DNA of 5,566 bases from Anaerotignum sp. (GTDB lineage Bacteria; Bacillota; Clostridia; Lachnospirales; Anaerotignaceae). A model generated the notes under the pieces. The model had not been told where the DNA came from. It searched no databases and saw nothing but the letters and a program-made list of their open reading frames with translations. Position 1 is the stretch's first letter, and every line of letters starts with the position of its first letter. Shown in pieces: positions 1 through 5,566 of the stretch. The stretch is taken from NCBI GenBank assembly GCA_017560955.1, contig JAFZDV010000094.1, positions 1 through 5,566 on the forward strand, given 5' to 3'. The position numbers and the translations under genes were made by a program.

Positions 1-386
1 CTATCCTCCGCTGCCAGAAACATCACTTTTTCTGAAATAGACTGACTGCGTTCCATTTCCTGCAGAAGGGACTGCAGTGTGATTCTGTTCTCCAGAATAT
101 CCTGACTGAAAATAATGGTTTTCAACTGCCCCAAGTCTGTTTTTCTTGAAATTTTCGTATCCACTTCCGCCACGGCAGATGCCAGCGTTCTGCCTTCCGC
201 CTGATAGACTTCCCCTTCGCCCAATTCCACATCGGCAGGGGCAAAGGTGAACTGACAGCCATCCGCCCCCTTGTCTATGCCGAGGGCAAGGATAAAGGTG
301 CGGTCTTCAGGGTCTTTTTTATCCCAGCAGCCTGTCAGAAACAATGGTGGCAGCAGAAATAACAGCAATAGTTTTCGTTTTCTCAC
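1..386 (-). CDS. gerAC: GerAC-type germinant receptor lipoprotein, N-terminal 128 residues (3' end off window)
   Basis: C subunit of a GerA-type nutrient germinant receptor, a lipoprotein anchored at the outer face of the spore inner membrane. Reading from GTG at 386 gives an open frame of 128 codons with no stop before the left edge. The family is usually about 350-400 residues, so roughly a third is present. The start VRKRK is followed by a hydrophobic stretch and the lipobox LTGC with the lipidated Cys at residue 20. Next comes WD, giving the GCWD signature typical of GerAC. Residues 33-38 (LALGID) and the segment GRTLASAVAEVDTKISRKTD followed by LGQLKTIIFSQD (about 69-100) match the conserved N-terminal domain. 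AGGAGG at 400-395 is 8 nt from the GTG. The start overlaps the gerAB stop as GTGA (4 nt), indicating translational coupling. The overlap, lipobox and operon position make the call firm; the nutrient specificity cannot be read. Confidence 0.93.
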   Translation of the reverse strand, partial: MRKRKLLLLFLLPPLFLTGCWDKKDPEDRTFILALGIDKGADGCQFTFAPADVELGEGEVYQAEGRTLASAVAEVDTKISRKTDLGQLKTIIFSQDILENRITLQSLLQEMERSQSISEKVMFLAAED

Positions 387-1471
387 ACCTGTTCCCTCCT
401 TTTTTTCAGAATCAGCAGAATTACAGGTAAAACCAGCAGATAGAACAGATTTAGCCATGGACTGAAGATGAGCCGCAGACGATAGGCCTCCGCCATATTC
501 TCAGGAAGGAGAGATGCCAGAAATAGTAGAATCAGCCAGCCCCAGAGCCAGTTTTTTCTTTTTTCTGTGTTCTGGCGGAACAGCCGCATCCCCAGAAAAG
601 AGCCATAATACACAGTACCCGAAAGAAAAATGCAGGCGGAAACCATCCAGAACCATAACAAAAGAAGGTCCTGTCTGGTCAGGAACAGTCCTGTGAAACT
701 GACCCTTTCCAGCATCTGCAAAGATGGCAGCAGTTTTTCCGAAAGTACACCTTCCCCATAAACAGCCAGACAGAGGAATACCACCACAGTCAGAACACCT
801 GCTGACAGCAGACTGCTGATCACTACCGCAGAAACCGCCTTTTCTTTTCTCTGCAATACAGGAAAGACAAAATACAGGAAGGTCAGCCCCTGAAAAGGGA
901 TGCTCATTGCAAATAGACCTTCTTTCATGGTTCTGACGGCAGGAAATGTAACAGGCTGTATCCTTCCATATTCCACTGAAACTGCCACTGCTGCAAGAAC
1001 AATCACCAAAGGGATGAACGCCGCAAAAAACAGCACCTCGCCGCTTCTGCCGCGGCATTCTGCCCCTTGTGCAGCCAATAGTCCTGCCGCAAGAAGAACG
1101 ACCAGCGAAATTGCCCAGACAGGAGTATTCGGCAGCATGGCCCGACAGATGATTTCACTGAATATACGCAATTCCAGCAATCCATCCAGCAGGATTTTAA
1201 AGGCCAGTCCTGTCAGAATAGCAGTGCCAAAAGTATATCCGAAGGCACCTCTGCACCACTCTACCGCTGTACCTGCAGACTCTCCTGTTTTTGCCAGAAG
1301 AAAAGACGCCAGAACAAACACCGCGCCGCCCAGAAGAGCCATCACCCAGCAGGCTTTTCCGCTTATCTGCGCCAGTTCTGCCGGTAAAAATAACACAGCC
1401 GTACCAAAAGAATCCAGTAATAACAGGATCTGCAGCTGTCTGAGAGAAATTTTCCGATTTTCCGCAAACAC
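383..1471 (-). CDS. gerAB: GerAB-type spore germination permease-like subunit
   Basis: B subunit of a GerA-type germinant receptor, belonging to the spore permease family (APC superfamily). In Bacillus the B subunit is implicated in germinant recognition. The protein has 362 residues, the normal family length, and about ten hydrophobic segments (roughly 11-30, 42-60, 79-99, 117-135, 147-167, 185-205, 213-238, 269-292, 308-324, 333-355). The start ISLRQLQILLLLDSFGTAVLF resembles the family N terminus, and GAECRGRSGEV (136-146) corresponds to the conserved GxExxGRSxE loop. A basic tail KKRREQV ends the protein. The GTG start at 1471 lies 1 nt after the gerAA stop and is preceded by AAAGGGGG at 1488-1481. 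An ATG at 1476 is in another frame. It sits between gerAA and gerAC in the same operon. The ligand is unknown. Confidence 0.94.
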   Translation of the reverse strand: MFAENRKISLRQLQILLLLDSFGTAVLFLPAELAQISGKACWVMALLGGAVFVLASFLLAKTGESAGTAVEWCRGAFGYTFGTAILTGLAFKILLDGLLELRIFSEIICRAMLPNTPVWAISLVVLLAAGLLAAQGAECRGRSGEVLFFAAFIPLVIVLAAVAVSVEYGRIQPVTFPAVRTMKEGLFAMSIPFQGLTFLYFVFPVLQRKEKAVSAVVISSLLSAGVLTVVVFLCLAVYGEGVLSEKLLPSLQMLERVSFTGLFLTRQDLLLLWFWMVSACIFLSGTVYYGSFLGMRLFRQNTEKRKNWLWGWLILLFLASLLPENMAEAYRLRLIFSPWLNLFYLLVLPVILLILKKRREQV

Positions 1472-1472
1472 A

Positions 1473-2939
1473 TCATTCAGCCCCCTTTCGTTCCCGTTCT
1501 GCAGGTTTCGTAAAGATCGGTCTTTCCTTCATTTTGGATAAAGGCAGACGGAAGATGCTGTCCTCCCAATCCACATCCTGATTGACAGAAGAGGAACAGA
1601 AAGGATACAGATACGGAATGCCATAGGAAGTCAGACCTGCCAGATGCCCCAACAGCAGAAGCAATGCCGCCCACGCCCCAAATAAACCGAATACCGATGC
1701 CGCCAGAAGGACCAGATATTTACTGATGCGGAGGGCCGAAACGATAGAAACATTAGGTATCACAAAGGTACAGATGCCTGTCAGCGCTGAAACGATGACC
1801 ACCGCAGGGCTGACGATACCAGCCTCCACCGCCGCAGAGCCGATAATGATACCACCTACGATGCCAATGGTGGAACTGACAGGAGATGGCAGACGGATGC
1901 CTGCTTCTCGCAGCAGTTCAAAGGCCAGTTCCATGATGAGAACTTCGCCAATGACAGAAAAAGGGATATTCTCCCTTGTGGCAGCAATTTTCAGCGCCAA
2001 TGCCGTGGGCAGCAACTGAGGGTGATAAACAGAGAAAGCGATATACAACCCCGGCAGAACCACCGCCAGAAGCGCCGCAGCAAAACGAATACAGCGGATG
2101 AAACTCATGATCTCCCACCGCTCATAATAATCCTCTGCCGCCTGAAAAAAAGTATTCAGAGTAGCAGGCAGCAAAATAGCATAAGGCGTATTGTCTGCCA
2201 AAAGCACCACGCGTCCTTCCAGCAAAGCAGACGCCGTTTTGTCTGGCCTTTCTGTCATCTGCAGCTGAGGGAAAGGAGAATACTGCCTGTGCTCCAGCAA
2301 TTGCTCCAGGCTGCCGCTGTCCAACAGTCCATCCACATCCATGCGATCCAGCTGCTGTTCCACCTTCCGTAAGATTTCCGGTCTTACCAGATCTTCCATA
2401 TACATCAGGGCAATATCCGTTTTTGTTCGTTTCCCCGCTTTTTTTCGCTTCAGTTTCAGTTTGGGATCACGAATACGGCGACGTGTCAGTACAATATTAA
2501 ACGCCATGACCTCCATAAAGGCATCCTTCGGCCCCTGCACCACCACTTCCGTTTCCGCTTTGCTGACCCCACGATTGGGGAATTTTTTTGTAGTCGCCTG
2601 CAGGGCAAAGTCGTTCCCTTCCATCAGAAGGATGGTATCCCCCCAGAGAACACCGTCGCAGACCTCCGCCACAGTGTAAATTTTCTTCACTTCACCAATG
2701 GCAACGGCCTTCTCCAGCAATTCCCCTAAAATCCCGTCTTTTTCCTCCGACTGATAATCCAGCATGACGGTTTCCAGAATGGATTCCCGAATGGCCTCCC
2801 CATCCACGATATTATCCGTATACAGCATCAGCACACTGCCATTACCTGCCGAGAACTCCCTCCAGACAATATCCCCACAGTCCCTGATGGCATTCTGCAA
2901 TGCCTGTTTATTTTCTTCCAGATGTTTTGTCAGTTGCAT
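1473..2939 (-). CDS. gerAA: GerAA-type spore germinant receptor subunit A
   Basis: A subunit of a GerA-type receptor in the spore inner membrane. In B. subtilis the GerA complex is reported to act as a nutrient-gated ion channel with the A subunit as oligomeric core. The product is 488 residues from ATG 2939, typical for the family. The soluble N-terminal half carries the hallmarks RGVSKAETEVVVQGPKDAF (123-141), TRRRIRDPKLK (152-162), SPFPQ (221-225), TERPD (229-233), EGRV (241-244) and EDYYER (269-274). The membrane half starts near 283 and includes PGLYIA (296-301), REAGIRLP (344-351), IVGGIIIGSAAVEAG (360-374) and SYGIPYLYP (438-446). The cytosolic tail contains the usual RLPLSKMKERP. GAGGTGA 5 nt upstream supports this start. 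An in-frame extension to 3089 would cross a terminator and the neighbouring gene. The SpoVAF paralogue is less likely because gerAB and gerAC follow directly. Confidence 0.96.
   Translation of the reverse strand: MQLTKHLEENKQALQNAIRDCGDIVWREFSAGNGSVLMLYTDNIVDGEAIRESILETVMLDYQSEEKDGILGELLEKAVAIGEVKKIYTVAEVCDGVLWGDTILLMEGNDFALQATTKKFPNRGVSKAETEVVVQGPKDAFMEVMAFNIVLTRRRIRDPKLKLKRKKAGKRTKTDIALMYMEDLVRPEILRKVEQQLDRMDVDGLLDSGSLEQLLEHRQYSPFPQLQMTERPDKTASALLEGRVVLLADNTPYAILLPATLNTFFQAAEDYYERWEIMSFIRCIRFAAALLAVVLPGLYIAFSVYHPQLLPTALALKIAATRENIPFSVIGEVLIMELAFELLREAGIRLPSPVSSTIGIVGGIIIGSAAVEAGIVSPAVVIVSALTGICTFVIPNVSIVSALRISKYLVLLAASVFGLFGAWAALLLLLGHLAGLTSYGIPYLYPFCSSSVNQDVDWEDSIFRLPLSKMKERPIFTKPAERERKGAE
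1481..1488 (-). promoter_or_regulatory. Ribosome binding site fixing the GTG start of gerAB
   Basis: AAAGGGGG at 1488-1481 lies inside the last codons of gerAA and 9 nt before GTG at 1471. No ATG is available in the gerAB frame at this point: the ATGATG at 1476-1471 is read in a different frame. The purine-rich site therefore decides for the GTG start and suggests coupling to gerAA translation. Confidence 0.7.
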
Positions 2940-2943
2940 AAAC

Positions 2944-2950
2944 TCACCTC
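2944..2950 (-). promoter_or_regulatory. Ribosome binding site fixing the gerAA start
   Basis: GAGGTGA at 2950-2944 stands just before ATG at 2939. It shows that translation starts with MQLTKHLEEN rather than at any of the in-frame start codons further upstream, which lie within or beyond the terminator hairpin. Confidence 0.75.
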
Positions 2951-2958
2951 TCTGCCTT

Positions 2959-2986
2959 AGTCTCTCAGAAACGGGAAAATTTATGC
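2959..2986 (-). promoter_or_regulatory. Candidate forespore (sigma-F/sigma-G-like) promoter of the gerA operon
   Basis: Reading the minus strand, GCATA (2986-2982) matches the -35 element used by forespore sigma factors (GYATA/GNATR). After 14 nt comes TGAGAGACT (2967-2959), which fits the Bacillus sigma-F -10 pattern GGnnAnAnT except at its first base. Transcription would start near 2951, giving a leader of only a dozen or so nt that still includes the ribosome binding site. In Bacillus, gerA operons are forespore-expressed, mainly through sigma-G. The match is by eye, the space available is only about 55 nt, and sigma-F and sigma-G cannot be separated here. Confidence 0.42.
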
Positions 2987-3027
2987 AAAAAGAAAAACCC
3001 CAAGATTTCTCTTGAGGTTTGTTTTTT
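2987..3027. terminator. Bidirectional intrinsic terminator downstream of the TolC-like gene
   Basis: A 10-bp stem (2996-3005 with 3010-3019) with one G-T wobble closes a 4-nt loop. For minus-strand transcripts the stem is followed by TTTTTCTTTTT (U-tract 2997-2987, its first two T's closing the stem). It begins about 12 nt after the TAA of the TolC-like gene at 3031. On the plus strand the stem is followed by TGTTTTTTC, so it could also work in that direction, although no plus-strand gene ends here. It insulates the ger operon from the constitutive-looking promoter upstream. Confidence 0.88.
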
Positions 3028-3030
3028 CTG

Positions 3031-4245
3031 TTACTGTAACAGTGTAGGATTTTCAAATGTAAATACCAGCATATCATGGTTATATGCATTTGTTTTCAGC
3101 GCATTTTCCGCACTGATCACACCCATTTTTGCCTGTTCCAAAGCTGTTTTTGTTACATTGCCGGCCTGGTAATTCACTTCTACCATACGATATGTGGTCT
3201 GTGCTTTTTTCAGGTCTGCTTCTGCACTGTCACGCATTGTTTCCAGCTGTTTGATCTGCAGATAAGTATTCTGGATCGCAGATTCTTTTGCCTGTTTTGC
3301 TGTTTTCAGAGAACGTTCTGCACTGTCCAGACCATACTGGTTACGATCATCCTTGTCATAAGGGTCTGTCACACCAGCAGGAACTTCATCAGGCAGATAG
3401 TTTGTTGTAAACTTTGCTGCTTCCACACTCAGTTCCATCAGTTTCAGGCTCAGATCATCGTTATTCATTTTATCGCTGATATACATATCCAGAGGACGAC
3501 CGATATCATAAGGAGCATAATCTACATCATAAACCAGTTCATATCTCTGATCTTCTTTTGCGCCCAGCAGTCTGTTGAAATTTGTATATGTCTGCGCCAG
3601 CTGTGCTTCTGCCAGTGCAACATTGTTTTTTGCCTGTTCTGCAGCAATACGTTTTTCATCCAGGCCGCCTGTACCATATTTGCTCAGCATACCCAGACGG
3701 TGTTTTACCTGCGCCTGTTCATACAATTTCTGCTGCATATCTGCATTCATTTTTGCCAATGCGATCTGGTCCTGCTGACCTAAAATATCTACAAAAGAAC
3801 TTTTTACACCAACTTCCAGAGTCAGGTTTGTCAGTTCTTTCTGCAGGCTTGTGCTTTTCTGTTCCATTTTTGTTGCAAAAACCTGTGCCTGTTTTGCCCA
3901 TGTGCTGAAGTTTACCCATTTTTTATATTCGTAAGTGGGTGTTTTTAATGTACCCAGATCATCGATCTGGTCATTTCTTTCTTCACGCAGAACCTCTGTC
4001 AGGTCTTCATAATCCTTCAGTGTTGCACTGTTTGCTTTTGCTTTTCTAAGTGCTTCTTCAAAAGTCAGAACAGGGATCACCATTGCCGCTTTTTCTTCTT
4101 CTGTTAATTCTACAACAGGAGCCGCCTGAACCCCCTGCTCTTCTGCAGAAAGTGCTTCTCTCGCAAACACCTGAGGGCAGAACATGCTCATAGCCAGAGT
4201 CAGAGCAACTGCGCCCTTCATTTTATATAAAAATGCTTTTTTCAT
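3031..4245 (-). CDS. TolC/outer-membrane-efflux-protein family exported coiled-coil protein
   Basis: Secreted or envelope protein of the TolC (OEP) family, 404 residues; E. coli TolC is longer, at about 490. Residues 1-28 form a signal peptide: a basic start, the hydrophobic core AVALTLAMSMF, and a likely cut after VFA (28). Two OEP-type repeats are visible. The first runs from VLTFEEALRKAKANSATLKD (59-78) to the helix ending FNRLLG (223-228). The second has long helices (about 305-395) with YQAGNVTKTALEQAKMGVIS (359-378). Both are Ala/Gln/Glu/Lys-rich amphipathic helices. The segments linking helix pairs (about 98-115 and 282-305) are short, with no clear transmembrane beta-hairpins. Start ATG 4245 has GGAGGA 5 nt upstream. 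The gene stands alone between its own promoter and terminator, with no ABC or MFP partner in view. Role in transport, adhesion or cell-wall spanning is not determinable. Confidence 0.82.
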   Translation of the reverse strand: MKKAFLYKMKGAVALTLAMSMFCPQVFAREALSAEEQGVQAAPVVELTEEEKAAMVIPVLTFEEALRKAKANSATLKDYEDLTEVLREERNDQIDDLGTLKTPTYEYKKWVNFSTWAKQAQVFATKMEQKSTSLQKELTNLTLEVGVKSSFVDILGQQDQIALAKMNADMQQKLYEQAQVKHRLGMLSKYGTGGLDEKRIAAEQAKNNVALAEAQLAQTYTNFNRLLGAKEDQRYELVYDVDYAPYDIGRPLDMYISDKMNNDDLSLKLMELSVEAAKFTTNYLPDEVPAGVTDPYDKDDRNQYGLDSAERSLKTAKQAKESAIQNTYLQIKQLETMRDSAEADLKKAQTTYRMVEVNYQAGNVTKTALEQAKMGVISAENALKTNAYNHDMLVFTFENPTLLQ

Positions 4246-4284
4246 ATACTTCCTCCATATTAAAATGATTTTAGACTAAAACTA

Positions 4285-4312
4285 ATTATAACATAGAATC
4301 TGAAAAAATCCA
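4285..4312 (-). promoter_or_regulatory. Extended -10 vegetative promoter of the TolC-like gene
   Basis: On the minus strand TGTTATAAT (4293-4285) is a perfect TGn-TATAAT extended -10 element. The best -35 at 16-nt spacing is the weak TGGATT (4312-4307), which is consistent with an extended -10 promoter that needs little -35 contact. Predicted start of transcription is near 4278, giving a leader of about 33 nt that ends in the GGAGGA ribosome binding site. This indicates housekeeping sigma-A expression in growing cells, in contrast to the sporulation-type signal before gerAA. Confidence 0.75.
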
Positions 4313-4368
4313 GTCTCTTAAGGAATATTTAATAAAGATTTTGCGACACAGCTGATACTCTCCTGCGA

Positions 4369-4398
4369 TTGACGAACAGAACAGGTTTTTTCTATGCT
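4369..4398 (+). promoter_or_regulatory. Candidate sigma-A promoter for the mini tail-fibre gene
   Basis: TTGACG (4369-4374, five of six consensus bases) and TATGCT (4393-4398, four of six) are separated by 18 nt. Transcription would begin near 4405, about 39 nt before the ATG, next to a 10-bp perfect palindrome CAGGATCCTG (4407-4416). The palindrome might be an operator or chance. The spacing is acceptable but the -10 is weak. A sigma-D-like pattern further upstream is an alternative. Confidence 0.4.
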
Positions 4399-4443
4399 GA
4401 TTGCAACAGGATCCTGCCGAAAAATATATAAGGAGGAAAGAAA

Positions 4444-4899
4444 ATGGCAACTTATACGGAAAACTATAACCTCATCAAACCTGATGAGGAAGACTATTAC
4501 GATGTGACAGACTTTAATGAAAACATGGATACCCTTGATGGGGCAATGGCGGCGGCAGAAAATGCAGCAGCAGAAATCAGTGCAAAAATCGGGACACCTG
4601 CAGAAAGCGGACAGACACTCTTTTCCCTGCTGAGCCAGAAAAGCAGTACAGGGATGACGGGGATTAAATCGATCCAGAGAGTCGTATACACACTAAACAA
4701 AACCAAAACCAGTGATAGTGTAGATATTCAGCCTGTGACAGCTGCAAACTGTATTGCACTATATGAACTCCTGTACTGCAGCTATGACGGTACTCCTAAA
4801 TTACTTTATACTATTAAAGATTCTGTTGTAGAGTTTGAATTTGCGCAAAATAACTCTCAAACAACAATTATTGGCCTCTGGATCATCGAATTCTGCTGA
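4444..4899 (+). CDS. Orphan miniature phage-tail-fibre-like protein, 151 residues
   Basis: The N terminus, with YNLIKPDEEDYYDVTDFNEN (8-27) and then MDTLD, is the conserved opening of many tail-fibre or tail-associated proteins of Firmicutes phages and tail-like particles. An Ala-rich helical stretch (34-48) leads to IGTPAESGQTLFSLLSQ (49-65), a linker motif common in the same proteins. The rest (about 73-151) begins GIKSIQR and ends in a beta-rich stretch with IIEFC, resembling the C-terminal module of such fibres. Known relatives are usually much longer, so this looks like the two ends joined without a shaft. There is no signal peptide or membrane segment. AGGAGG (4431-4436) is 7 nt before the ATG. 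Neighbours are not phage genes, so it may be a prophage remnant, a domesticated gene or a stand-alone cargo. The family resemblance is from memory of motifs; the function is unknown. Confidence 0.72.
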   Translation: MATYTENYNLIKPDEEDYYDVTDFNENMDTLDGAMAAAENAAAEISAKIGTPAESGQTLFSLLSQKSSTGMTGIKSIQRVVYTLNKTKTSDSVDIQPVTAANCIALYELLYCSYDGTPKLLYTIKDSVVEFEFAQNNSQTTIIGLWIIEFC

Positions 4900-4900
4900 T

Positions 4901-4939
4901 AAAAGAAAAAAGACCTCACGCGAGGTCTTCTTTTTTTGC
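4901..4939. terminator. Shared bidirectional terminator between convergent genes
   Basis: An 8-bp perfect stem, AAGACCTC (4910-4917) and GAGGTCTT (4922-4929), encloses a 4-nt loop. Plus-strand transcripts continue with CTTTTTTT (4930-4937) and minus-strand transcripts with TTTTCTTTT (4909-4901), so it serves both the tail-fibre-like gene (stop at 4899) and the YihY-like gene (stop at 4916). The minus-strand gene's final codons and TGA are inside the hairpin, so ribosomes reaching the stop would cover part of the stem. Confidence 0.92.
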
Positions 4940-5566
4940 TTCACGAATCGCCTGATTAAACACTGCACCTGTCAGAAGAGCCGTCAGTGACCAGTTCAGC
5001 CAGATCAGAAAGGCAATAATGGCACCGATAGAGCCATAGATAACGGAATAATTCCCCATATTGTTCACATAGTTTGCAAAGAACAGAGAGTAAACCATCC
5101 ACGCCGCCGTAGAAAGGAGCGCACCAGGCAGTACATAACGCCAGTTGGGGCGTTTGTTCGGGCTCAGGGCATAGACTGCAGAGGTCAGGCAGATCAGTGC
5201 CAGTGCCATAGGCAGGAAACGGATCTTATTCCACAGGGCAATAAATTCCAGTGTGATCGGAAGGAACTGTGCCACAAAAGACAACAGGCCTTCCCCGATG
5301 ATGATCAGGATAAACATGACAGGAATAAATACCAGAATTATGATATACAGCAAAAAGACTTTCAGCAGATGTTTTTTACCAGACAGTTTTGCATCATCAT
5401 AAATATCCGCCACTTCCTCCTTCAGATTTTTTACGGCACGGAAAGGGAACCACAGTGCAAAAACCAGACCGAAGGTCAGAATGGCACCATTAGAATATGC
5501 CGTCATATGAACGAGGGTGATATTCAGCAATGTAATGATATCTTTTGGCAGAAATGCCGCTGCAGA
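4916..5566 (-). CDS. YihY/BrkB (former RNase BN) family integral membrane protein, C-terminal 216 residues
   Basis: Polytopic inner-membrane protein of the YihY/virulence-factor-BrkB family. The old ribonuclease BN name for this family is a misassignment and the molecular role is unsettled. The frame is open to the right edge: the first codons in view read SAAAFLPKDIITLLN. The N-terminal part is therefore missing, and the TTG at 5530 is not a real start. Hydrophobic segments lie near 26-43, 67-92, 115-133, 145-166 and 175-202 of the visible part. Diagnostic features are YALSPNKRPNW (132-142), VLPGALLSTAAWM (145-157), YSVIYGSIGAIIAFLIWLNW (173-192) and the closing TGAVFNQAI (199-207), where the family usually has GAELN. 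The tail KKEDLA is encoded inside the terminator hairpin. It converges with the tail-fibre-like gene; the stops are 16 nt apart. Confidence 0.9.
   Translation of the reverse strand, partial: SAAAFLPKDIITLLNITLVHMTAYSNGAILTFGLVFALWFPFRAVKNLKEEVADIYDDAKLSGKKHLLKVFLLYIIILVFIPVMFILIIIGEGLLSFVAQFLPITLEFIALWNKIRFLPMALALICLTSAVYALSPNKRPNWRYVLPGALLSTAAWMVYSLFFANYVNNMGNYSVIYGSIGAIIAFLIWLNWSLTALLTGAVFNQAIREAKKEDLA

Noticed and set aside
900..1541. 213-codon open frame on the plus strand across gerAB
   Set aside because: It is antisense to a clearly conserved family protein, lacks a ribosome binding site, and its composition (Arg/Ser/Thr/Pro-rich) is that of a shadow frame.
2940..3089. In-frame N-terminal extension of gerAA by 50 residues (start at 3089)
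   Set aside because: It would run through the TolC-like gene's last codons and the terminator hairpin, has no ribosome binding site, and its residues do not resemble GerA proteins. The internal ATG at 2939 has a good site and the right family length.
3076..3783. 235-codon plus-strand frame rich in Cys, Phe and Ile opposite the TolC-like gene
   Set aside because: Its unusual composition is the complement of Gln/Ala/Lys/Glu-rich coiled-coil codons. There is no start signal, and the minus-strand gene has signal peptide, repeats, promoter and terminator.
4171..4186. Possible lipobox around Cys 23 (SMFC) in the TolC-like signal peptide
   Set aside because: The residues before the Cys do not fit the L-[AST]-[GA]-C pattern, and a normal signal-peptidase site (VFA, residues 26-28) follows directly.
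4271..4279. TTAGACTAA inverted repeat in the leader of the TolC-like gene as an operator
   Set aside because: Only 4 bp per arm in an A/T-rich leader; expected by chance and not repeated nearby.
5528..5530. TTG at 5530 as the start of the YihY-like protein
   Set aside because: The frame stays open and family-like up to the window edge (FLPKDIITLLN), no ribosome binding site precedes the TTG, and the visible part lacks the first membrane segments of the family. The gene is simply cut by the window.

Overview
The window looks like chromosomal DNA of an anaerobic, spore-forming Firmicute, most likely class Clostridia (Lachnospirales-like). The evidence is a germinant-receptor operon, strong AGGAGG-type ribosome binding sites, short hairpin/U-tract terminators, moderate G+C, and a TolC-family protein of the kind seen in some gut Clostridia. 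A sporulating diderm Firmicute (Negativicutes) is the main alternative, because of the TolC-like gene. The genus cannot be fixed from this sequence.

Left part (1-2995, minus strand): a tricistronic GerA-type operon in the order gerAA, gerAB, gerAC, read right to left. gerAA and gerAB are complete. gerAC starts with GTG at 386 and runs off the left edge after 128 codons. The genes are tightly coupled: a 1-nt gap between AA and AB, and a 4-nt overlap between AB and AC. Together they encode the three subunits of a spore inner-membrane nutrient receptor that triggers germination. A candidate forespore (sigma-F/sigma-G-like) promoter lies between the upstream terminator and gerAA.

Middle (2996-4300, minus strand): a bidirectional terminator separates the operon from a monocistronic gene for an exported, coiled-coil TolC/OEP-family protein. 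That gene has its own extended -10 vegetative promoter and codon use different from the ger genes.

Right part: a divergent intergenic region (4246-4443) leads into a plus-strand gene for a 151-residue miniature phage-tail-fibre-like protein with no other phage gene nearby. It converges on a YihY/BrkB-family integral membrane protein gene (minus strand, 5' end beyond the right edge). The two share a hairpin terminator that includes the last codons and stop of the yihY-like gene.

Apart from the ger operon, the genes do not form an obvious pathway. No RNA gene, CRISPR array, insertion sequence or integrase was seen. The items most worth a second look are the orphan mini tail-fibre protein and the TolC-like protein that seems to lack beta-barrel segments.
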